This document shows, in pieces, positions 58,004-64,000 of a stretch of 64,000 bases of DNA. Origin of the DNA: Phil1 sp964487565 (GTDB lineage: Bacteria > Bacillota > Clostridia > Christensenellales > CAG-138); NCBI GenBank assembly GCA_964487565.1, contig CAZARN010000006.1:1-64000 (forward strand), written 5' to 3'. The notes beneath the pieces are model-generated. The model had not been told where the DNA came from and did not search any database. It saw nothing but the letters and a program-made list of their open reading frames with translations. The translations under genes were made by a program, and so were the position numbers. Positions within the stretch are counted from its first letter, which is position 1. The number at the start of each line of letters is the position of its first letter.

Positions 58004-58294
58004 TCAATTATGCCTTTCGGATTCTTTTTTCTTTTCCGGAAATAGCTCGATCGTAAATTTATGAAACCGTACAGGTTCCATGAAGTCAGCCGGCGAAAAC
58101 GATGTATGGCGGAATGAATTAAGGTCGTTTTGATGTTTTTTCAATATAACCGGACGCGAAAGGTCCATCGCATGACACAACTCACCTATTATTTCTCCCC
58201 ATTCCTCCGCCGAATGAGGGTTTGCCGATGGAAAGTCCATCACCCGGTCTTCGATTATTCTGTTTTCATCCCTGATTGCTGCCCAAACTTTCAT
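58004..58294 (-). CDS. Conserved small protein of unknown function
   Basis: The 96-residue soluble protein resembles a family of uncharacterised Firmicutes proteins. It opens MKVWAAIRDENRIIEDRV, continues ELCHAMDLSRPVILKKHQNDL, and ends SPADFMEPVRFHKFTIELF. Two adjacent ATG codons follow GGAGG; the second is better spaced. It lies 38 bases after a hairpin that follows the EF-G-like gene and 47 bases before DUF378. I cannot assign a function. Confidence 0.75.
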   Translation of the reverse strand: MKVWAAIRDENRIIEDRVMDFPSANPHSAEEWGEIIGELCHAMDLSRPVILKKHQNDLNSFRHTSFSPADFMEPVRFHKFTIELFPEKKKESERHN

Positions 58295-58316
58295 CATTAA
58301 CCTCCACAGTTGACAA

Positions 58317-58340
58317 ACGGGCGGCCGGATGGCCGCCCGT
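58317..58340 (-). terminator. Hairpin after the EF-G-like gene
   Basis: ACGGGCGGCC (58317-58326) and GGCCGCCCGT (58331-58340) form a perfect 10-bp stem with a 4-base loop. Only TTTG follows on the minus strand, so termination may be partial and read-through into the small gene possible. Confidence 0.6.
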
Positions 58341-58356
58341 AATCTGTCGGTATTGC

Positions 58357-60429
58357 TTATTCTTCTTCTTCTTCTTCCTTCTTGGCAGACTCGATGATCT
58401 TCTTTGCTTCGAGTGCCGGCACATCCTCATAGCGGACGAACTCGCTTGTGAACGAACCGCGCGCCTGGGTCATTGAGCGCAGATCCGTCGCATATTTGAA
58501 CATCTCGGAAAGCGGCGCTTCCGCAACAACAATCGTGCCGTCCTCAACGGGATTCATGCCGAGCATCCTGCCACGGCGACGGTTAAGATCGCCAATGACG
58601 TCACCGACGTAATCGCTGGGCACATGGATCTCATACTTATAAATCGGCTCGATAAGGGCCGGCTGTGCGTGGGCGCAGGCTTCCTTATATGCAAGCCTGG
58701 CAGCGCTCTTGAACGCGACTTCCTTTGAATCGACCGGATGGTACTTGCCAAAGAAGAGCGTCGCCTTCACGCCTGTCATCGGATAGCCCGCAAGCACGCC
58801 GTGACGCATGGCTTCGCGCGTGCCTTTTTCGACTGCGGGAATGTATTCCTTGGGAACAACGCCGCCGACGATCGCGTTAACGAACTCAAAATCTTCACCG
58901 CTGTCAAGGGGCTCAAAGCGCATGTTGACAACGCCGAACTGACCGCTGCCGCCCGTCTGCTTCTTATGCTTGCCTTCGGCTTCTGCCGTGCCGCGGATCG
59001 TCTCACGATACGGTATGCGGGGATCTGCAAGCTGTGCTTCAACGCCCGACTTGTTCTTGAGCTTGCTGCAAACGACGTCAAGGTGAACTTCGCCAAGACC
59101 CGCAAGCAGAACGTCGCCCGTTTCTGCGTTCTTCTCAATTGTGACGGTGGGGTCTTCATCAAGCAGCTTGTTGAGTCCTGCGAAAACCTTGTCTTCCTCG
59201 CCCTGCTTCTTTGCGGAAACCGCAAGCGCTATGCTGGCCTTGGGGAAGTTTATCGGGGCAAACTTTATGGGATTTGCGGGATCGCAAAGCGTATCGCCAG
59301 TACCCGTGTACTGGAGCTTGGAAAGCGCTCCGATATCGCCGGCGATGAGCTTATCAACGTTTATGTTCTTCTTTCCGCGAAGCGTATACACAGTACCGGG
59401 CTTCTCGCTCTTCTCAGAATTGGAATTATAAATGGGCGTCGTGGCATCGATCGAGCCGGAATATACCTTTATTATGGAGTATTTGCCAAACTGATCGATC
59501 GTGGTCTTCATGACCTGCGCGGCAAACTTGCCGTTCTGTTCAACGGTAACATTCTCGCCCGTCTTCACGCTCACGGCCTTGGGAGCCTTGCATTCGCTCG
59601 CCGCGGGCATATAGTGAACAATGTTGTCAAGCAGGGTGGCCACACCGATATTCGGCATTGCAGCGCAGCAGCAGACGGGCGTTACTATGCCTTCCTTTAC
59701 GCCCTTGCCGAGGCCCTTGAGCATTTCTTCACGGGAAAGTTCGCCTTCCTCAAAGAATTTCTCCATCAGCTCTTCATCCGACTCAGCCGCAGCCTCTGTG
59801 AGCGCTTCATAGTATTTCTTGGCTTCCGCTTCAAGATTGCCGGGAATGGGTATCTCTTTCTCGCCCTTGCCGTCAAATTTTCTGGCGGTCATGCTGGTAA
59901 GATCAACATAGCCGACGAACGCGCCGCCTTCCATTATCGGAAACTGTATCGGCACGACCGACGGGCCGAATTTCGCGTTAACGTTCTCCATCACCTTGAC
60001 GAAGTTAGCGTTTTCACGATCCATCTGGTTGATGACCATCATACGGGCTTTGCCCGCTTTCTTGCACATATCCATGGCTTTTTCCGTGCCGACGGCAACG
60101 CCTGAAACTGCGCCGACAACGATAAGCGCCGAATCCGCAAGCATCATCGCGGACTCGACCTCGCCATAAAAATCGAAGAAACCGGGAGCGTCAATAACAT
60201 TGATTTTTATATCTTTCCACTCGAGGGGCGCAAGAGCGGCGTTGATCGAGATGGAACGCTTTATTTCCTCAGGATCAAAGTCTGTGGTCGTCGTGCCGTT
60301 GTCAACGCGGCCGAGACGCTCGAGAAGCCCGGCGTTAAAAAGCATTGCTTCGGTGAGCGTGGTCTTGCCTTCGCTGCCATGACCGAAAACGCCGATATTG
60401 CGTATGTTTGCTGCGGTGTAATCTTTCAT
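58357..60429 (-). CDS. EF-G-like translational GTPase (FusA2-type)
   Basis: The 690-residue protein has the domain order of elongation factor G: GTPase, beta-barrel domain II, and domains III-V ending with RRRGRMLGMNP. Its G motifs differ from translocating EF-G. G1 is GHGSEGKT (residues 16-23) instead of GHIDAGKT, G3 is DAPGFFDF instead of DTPGHVDF, and G4 is NQMD instead of NKMD. The switch I RGITI is replaced by KRSISIN. This pattern fits the EF-G II/FusA2 group whose role is unclear. The C-terminus is strongly acidic (KKEEEEEE). It is monocistronic from its own promoter. Confidence 0.88.
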   Translation of the reverse strand: MKDYTAANIRNIGVFGHGSEGKTTLTEAMLFNAGLLERLGRVDNGTTTTDFDPEEIKRSISINAALAPLEWKDIKINVIDAPGFFDFYGEVESAMMLADSALIVVGAVSGVAVGTEKAMDMCKKAGKARMMVINQMDRENANFVKVMENVNAKFGPSVVPIQFPIMEGGAFVGYVDLTSMTARKFDGKGEKEIPIPGNLEAEAKKYYEALTEAAAESDEELMEKFFEEGELSREEMLKGLGKGVKEGIVTPVCCCAAMPNIGVATLLDNIVHYMPAASECKAPKAVSVKTGENVTVEQNGKFAAQVMKTTIDQFGKYSIIKVYSGSIDATTPIYNSNSEKSEKPGTVYTLRGKKNINVDKLIAGDIGALSKLQYTGTGDTLCDPANPIKFAPINFPKASIALAVSAKKQGEEDKVFAGLNKLLDEDPTVTIEKNAETGDVLLAGLGEVHLDVVCSKLKNKSGVEAQLADPRIPYRETIRGTAEAEGKHKKQTGGSGQFGVVNMRFEPLDSGEDFEFVNAIVGGVVPKEYIPAVEKGTREAMRHGVLAGYPMTGVKATLFFGKYHPVDSKEVAFKSAARLAYKEACAHAQPALIEPIYKYEIHVPSDYVGDVIGDLNRRRGRMLGMNPVEDGTIVVAEAPLSEMFKYATDLRSMTQARGSFTSEFVRYEDVPALEAKKIIESAKKEEEEEE

Positions 60430-60518
60430 CGTGTTGTCCTTCCCCTTTTATGGTGTTATATTATTATGGTTTTTAATATAGCGCAACCGAACCAAAGCGC
60501 CTATGCGCTAACTATAAT

Positions 60519-60547
60519 ATTGTAGCAGTCGTGCTGCTTCTTGTAAA
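60519..60547 (-). promoter_or_regulatory. Promoter of the EF-G-like gene
   Basis: Minus-strand -35 TTTACA (60542-60547), 17-base spacer ending TGC, -10 TACAAT (60519-60524). The leader of about 80 bases contains a small AGCGC/GCGCT hairpin. Confidence 0.7.
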
Positions 60548-60573
60548 CTGTTTTTATCGTGTTCAGCCCAATT

Positions 60574-62874
60574 TCAGCCGCATTTGCTGTATCCGCACGC
60601 CCGGCATATAACGCATCCGCCCTCGTGCTCCATCGGCGAACCGCATTCCGGACACGGAGCTCCAGCTTCTTTCTCGTTATCGGTGCAGCAGACCTGATCC
60701 TGGATCTCCTCTTTATCTATCGGCTTCACATAACCGCTCGAAGTGCGCGCCGCATCCTCCTCGGCCTTCATTTTTGCCACTTTTTCAAGTACCTTTCCGA
60801 TTGCATCCGGACATGAAAGCACCTTTATATTCGGATTGAGCGCCCTCTGACGCAGCGTTGAATGGCAGCGGATGCCCTTGAGCTGCTCTATTATCTCATT
60901 GACTTCAAGGCCGGAACGCAGCGCCGTTGATATGAGCCTGCTTGTGGCCTCGCTCTGGCTCGGGCAACCGCCCGCACGGCCCAAATTGGCAAAGACCTCG
61001 CATATTCCCTTATCGTCGTAATTGACCGTTACATACAGGTTTCCGCAACCGATCACAACTTTTTCGGTGATGCCCCGCGTAACCTCGGGTCTCGGACGCG
61101 GTGAGATATGCGTTTCAACGACGGGCGCCTCATTATCAACAGGCTTGTCCGTCTTCTTGTCGCCCACATAAAGCACCTGATCCTCGCGGCTGCCGTCACG
61201 ATAGATCGTCACGCCCTTGCATCCAAGCCGGTATGCGAGCGTGAACACCTCCGCGACCTCGTCTCTGGTTGCATCGCTTCTGAAGTTAACAGTTTTTGAA
61301 ACGGCATTATCAGTAAAACGCTGAAACGCGCTCTGCATCCTTATGTGATATTTTGGCGAAATATCGTGCGCCGTGACAAAAACGCGCTTTATTTCCTCCG
61401 GCACTTCGTCTATGTGGGCAAGCGTACCTTCGCGTGCAATGCGACGCATCAGCGCATCCGTATAAAAGCCTTCCCTCTTTGCGACTTCCGCAAAATACGG
61501 ATCCACCTGCGGCAGCTCGTCGTTATCCATCACATTGCGCACGAACGAGAGCGCGAACAGCGGTTCCACGCCGCTTGACGCGCCGCAGATTATCGATATC
61601 GTTCCCGTCGGCGCAATAGTTGTGCAGGTAGCATTCCTATAAGCAAGGTTCTTGTCTTTCAAACTGCTTTTCTCATACAGCGGGAACGTTCCTCTTGATT
61701 CTGCAAGCGCCTGCGACGCCTCATGCGCCCGGTCGTTGATAAAGCGCATCAGGCCTGCTGCCGTCTCAATGCCTTCCTCTGAATTATACGGTATGCCGAG
61801 GCGATAGAGCATGTCGGCAAATCCCATCACACCAAGTCCGATTTTTCGCGTTGCAAGCGTCTTTTCAGCAATTATATCGAGCGGGTACCTGTTCACCTCG
61901 ATCACGTTGTCAAGAAAGTGTACCGCCGTATCAACAACATCGCCCAAACGCTCATAATCTATCGCATAAGCCCCATGCTCGTCGATTCTCAGCATTTTTG
62001 CCAGGTTTATCGAACCGAGATTGCAGCTTTCATAAGGAAGCAGCGGCTGTTCGCCGCACGGATTCGTCGACTCGATCTCCCCTGCGGCTTCGCGCACCAC
62101 ATTGTCCCTGTTCATCCTGTCGAGGAAGATTATGCCCGGTTCGCCGTTTTTCCACGCCATGTCAACAATGAGGTCAAATACCTCTTTGGCGTTTTCGCGG
62201 CATACGACCTCTTTCGTGCGCGGATCGACAAGATCGTATTCCTCGTTTTTGTCTACGGCTTCCATGAACTTTTCCGTAAGACCGACGCTGATATTGAAGT
62301 TTGTTATTTCGTGAGAATCGCTTTTGCACGTTATGAACTTTTTTATGTCCGGATGGTCAACGCGAAGTATACCCATGTTGGCGCCGCGTCTTGTGCCGCC
62401 CTGCTTGACCGCTTCAGTTGCGGAATTGAACACCTTCATAAAGCTTATCGGCCCGCTTGCGACGCCTCCCGTTGAACGCACCGTCGCTCCGCCCGCCCGC
62501 AGACGCGAGAAGGAAAACCCCGTCCCGCCGCCGCTTTTGTGGATGAGAGCGGCGTCCTTCACCGCCTCGAATATCTCTTCCATGGAGTCTCCGACAGGCA
62601 GAACGAAGCACGCGCTGAGCTGACCGAGCGGTTTGCCCGCATTCATCAGCGTCGGGGAATTCGGCATGAAATACAAATTGTCCATAAGCGAATAAAAGCT
62701 GTCCGATACAGCCTTCACGTCCGCATTTGCATCAAAGTCCAGATCGCCTTCTGCGATGGCGTCGGCAACGCGGCGGAACATACCGTCAGGAGTTTCAACT
62801 AATTTTGAATTCTCATCCTTTGTGAGATACCGTCTTTCAAGCACGGTCAAGGCATTTTTTGAAAGTTCCGCCAC
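60574..62874 (-). CDS. nrdJ: Adenosylcobalamin-dependent ribonucleotide reductase (class II)
   Basis: NrdJ reduces ribonucleotides to deoxyribonucleotides using vitamin B12, without oxygen. The 766-residue protein shows PNSPTLMNAG (71-80), the redox Cys at about 89 in LSACFVLP, and the active-site NPCGEQPLLP (271-280) with thiyl C273 and E275. The second conserved segment is PTGTISIICGASSGVEPLF. A C-terminal zinc-ribbon-like tail (CPECGSPM, CVICRACGYSKC) is typical of the clostridial type. The start is GTG at 62874, set by GGAGGG 7 bases upstream; earlier in-frame codons would extend through the palindromic promoter region. Confidence 0.95.
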   Translation of the reverse strand: MAELSKNALTVLERRYLTKDENSKLVETPDGMFRRVADAIAEGDLDFDANADVKAVSDSFYSLMDNLYFMPNSPTLMNAGKPLGQLSACFVLPVGDSMEEIFEAVKDAALIHKSGGGTGFSFSRLRAGGATVRSTGGVASGPISFMKVFNSATEAVKQGGTRRGANMGILRVDHPDIKKFITCKSDSHEITNFNISVGLTEKFMEAVDKNEEYDLVDPRTKEVVCRENAKEVFDLIVDMAWKNGEPGIIFLDRMNRDNVVREAAGEIESTNPCGEQPLLPYESCNLGSINLAKMLRIDEHGAYAIDYERLGDVVDTAVHFLDNVIEVNRYPLDIIAEKTLATRKIGLGVMGFADMLYRLGIPYNSEEGIETAAGLMRFINDRAHEASQALAESRGTFPLYEKSSLKDKNLAYRNATCTTIAPTGTISIICGASSGVEPLFALSFVRNVMDNDELPQVDPYFAEVAKREGFYTDALMRRIAREGTLAHIDEVPEEIKRVFVTAHDISPKYHIRMQSAFQRFTDNAVSKTVNFRSDATRDEVAEVFTLAYRLGCKGVTIYRDGSREDQVLYVGDKKTDKPVDNEAPVVETHISPRPRPEVTRGITEKVVIGCGNLYVTVNYDDKGICEVFANLGRAGGCPSQSEATSRLISTALRSGLEVNEIIEQLKGIRCHSTLRQRALNPNIKVLSCPDAIGKVLEKVAKMKAEEDAARTSSGYVKPIDKEEIQDQVCCTDNEKEAGAPCPECGSPMEHEGGCVICRACGYSKCG

Positions 62875-62885
62875 TGTGAAGCCCT

Positions 62886-62946
62886 CCACTATATATAATA
62901 AAAAAATGATATCGATACACAAAATGTTGTATATCGATATCATTTT
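62886..62946. promoter_or_regulatory. nrdJ control region: long palindrome and two NrdR-box-like sites
   Basis: AAAATGATATCGATA (62903-62917) and TATCGATATCATTTT (62932-62946) are perfect 15-base inverted arms, and the inner bases pair further, making a near-perfect 44-bp palindrome over the nrdJ -10 and start site. Two segments resemble the NrdR consensus (ACACTATATATAGTGT): 62886-62901 matches 12 of 16 positions and 62917-62932 matches 11 of 16. Their spacing is 31 bases, the value expected for paired NrdR boxes. The assignment is by eye. Confidence 0.6.
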
Positions 62947-62970
62947 AGCACCACTTATGTTTTATGTAAA
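62942..62970 (-). promoter_or_regulatory. nrdJ promoter
   Basis: Minus-strand -35 TTTACA (62965-62970), 17-base spacer ending TGC, -10 TAAAAT (62942-62947). The -10 lies in one arm of the palindrome. Confidence 0.7.
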
Positions 62971-62992
62971 TAACGCATTGGCCAATATTCGA

Positions 62993-64000
62993 TTATCCAA
63001 TACCGCACATCGAAGCATTTTGTTTTATTATGAGCTCCATGATTTGAACGGCGTTGGTTGCTGCGCCTTTGCGAAGCTGATCGCCGCTGCACCAAAGCGT
63101 AAGCCCGTTGGCATTGACCGGGTCGCGACGTATCCTGCCGACATACACAAGATCGTGGTCGGAGGCCGAAAGCGGCATCGGATATATGAAATTCTGCGGG
63201 TCGTCGGCAAGCGCACATCCCGGCGCATCCTTTATCGCTGCGCGGGCTTCAAACGGGCTAACAGGTTTTTCTGTTATAACCGTAACTGATATGGAATGGC
63301 TGCGCACCACCGGCACCCTGACGCAGGTGCAGTTCACAAGCAACTCGTTCTCATGCAGTATCTTTCTTCCTTCGCGCTGCATTTTCCATTCTTCCGTCGT
63401 ATAATCCTCATCCGCGAAGCCCCCGATCTGAGGAATGAGGTTTTCAGCTATCTGGTATTTGAAAACGCCCGGCTGTATGCTCTCGCCGTTAACAATTGCG
63501 CGATTCTCATCTTCAAGTTCAACTATTCCGTTCGCGCCCGCGCCCGAAACGGCCTGATATGTGCTTGCATACATGGCTTTTATCCTTGAGAGTCTGTTTA
63601 TAGCGCTTACCGCGACAAGCGCTATTATCGTTGAACAGTTCGGATTTGATATGATACCGTGATTGAGAAATGCGTCGCCCGGGTTGATCTCAGGCACAAC
63701 GAGGGGAACATCCGCTTCATGTCTGAACGCGCTTGAATTATCGATGAACACGGCGCCCGCGCGCTTTATTGCAGGCGCGAAGCGTTTCGCGAGCGGGGCC
63801 TGCACTGCGCCGAGCACGAAATCAAGTCCGCAAAACGCATCATCGTCGGCTTGCCTGACCGTGATATCTCGCCCGTTGAAGCACAGCTTCTTTCCGACGC
63901 TTTTTTCGCTTGCCAAAAGGCGAAGCTCATCAACCGGTATATTTCTCTCCTCAAGACAATGCAGCATCTGCCGTCCGACAGCTCCTGTTGCGCCCAAAAT
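62993..64000 (-). CDS. asd: Aspartate-semialdehyde dehydrogenase, 5' end outside the window
   Basis: Asd makes aspartate semialdehyde for lysine/diaminopimelate, threonine and methionine synthesis. The visible 335 residues begin inside the NADP-binding motif (LGATGAVGRQM). They include the catalytic Cys in SNPNCSTI, SGAGANGIVELEDE, and the active-site His in VRSHSISVTV. The reading frame is open at base 64000, so the first few codons are missing. It is followed 23 bases downstream by the nrdJ promoter. Diaminopimelate supply links it loosely to the wall genes. Confidence 0.94.
   Translation of the reverse strand: MLGATGAVGRQMLHCLEERNIPVDELRLLASEKSVGKKLCFNGRDITVRQADDDAFCGLDFVLGAVQAPLAKRFAPAIKRAGAVFIDNSSAFRHEADVPLVVPEINPGDAFLNHGIISNPNCSTIIALVAVSAINRLSRIKAMYASTYQAVSGAGANGIVELEDENRAIVNGESIQPGVFKYQIAENLIPQIGGFADEDYTTEEWKMQREGRKILHENELLVNCTCVRVPVVRSHSISVTVITEKPVSPFEARAAIKDAPGCALADDPQNFIYPMPLSASDHDLVYVGRIRRDPVNANGLTLWCSGDQLRKGAATNAVQIMELIIKQNASMCGIG

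Noticed and set aside
58738..60105. A 455-codon open frame antisense to the EF-G-like gene
   Set aside because: It is fully inside a well-supported gene, has no recognisable domains or ribosome site, and its composition follows from the codon bias of the sense strand.
62875..62992. Cobalamin riboswitch before nrdJ
   Set aside because: The region is too short and AT-rich and has no B12-box-like sequence; the structure seen is a DNA palindrome.
1..64000. CRISPR arrays, insertion sequences, prophage
   Set aside because: No regularly spaced direct repeats, transposase, or phage structural genes were seen; the lone tyrosine recombinase has no flanking att-like repeats.

Overview
The window looks like chromosomal DNA of a member of the Clostridia (Firmicutes) with roughly balanced base composition. 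The reasons are strong Shine-Dalgarno sites, sigma-A promoters with 17-bp spacers and frequent extended -10 elements, a Bacillus/Clostridium-type LexA box, and gene orders known from that phylum: miaB-ylbF-mutS-mutL-miaA-hfq-ynbB, ftsK-rimO-pgsA-cinA-recA-rny, and spoVB-like-mazG-hup. A SpoIVFA/SpoIVFB-like pair and a SpoVB-like flippase suggest an endospore-forming lineage. A B12-dependent ribonucleotide reductase and several radical-SAM enzymes fit an anaerobic lifestyle. No phage, insertion sequence or CRISPR array was seen.

Layout: 1-840 holds eight tRNA genes on the minus strand with one near-consensus promoter. 950-3700 holds rnhA, a tyrosine recombinase, a small acidic cysteine-motif protein, and lexA with an operator in the shared intergenic region. 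3690-12560 is one tightly packed minus-strand operon for mismatch repair, tRNA modification and Hfq. A tRNA-Trp gene with its own promoter and terminator follows, then metK. 13930-18930 is the most accessory-looking block: a radical-SAM protein, two TetR regulators, an acyltransferase and a GT4 glycosyltransferase, with several inverted repeats and a long leader. 18940-22800 holds a dipeptidase, rny and recA, the last with a LexA box. 22820-32460 runs from a lipoprotein and rodA through spoIVFA/spoIVFB, ftsK, rimO and pgsA to cinA.

32500-45340 contains pgi, two exported or membrane proteins of unknown role, an FHA-ftsW-penicillin-binding-protein operon, a GntR regulator, and an operon of DUF5685, a DnaJ-like protein, a membrane protein and a class A PBP. 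A thymidine kinase is coupled to a deoxyribosyltransferase-like gene. 45370-52050 has a Nudix/flavoprotein/MATE operon and a udk-like/exoA/ltaE/GDPD operon. 52150-57700 has the SpoVB-like flippase, MazG, HU, a second CDP-alcohol phosphatidyltransferase and a PrsA-like foldase. 57760-64000 has two small proteins, an EF-G paralogue, nrdJ under a striking palindromic control region, and the 3' part of asd.

Three themes connect the genes: genome maintenance under LexA (lexA, recA, possibly the acidic protein), envelope growth and sporulation (two SEDS proteins, two PBPs, SpoIVF, SpoVB-like, two phosphatidyltransferases, the GT4/PlsC pair), and nucleotide supply (nrdJ, tdk, deoxyribosyltransferase-like, MazG, Nudix). 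All family calls come from reading motifs; no database search was possible.
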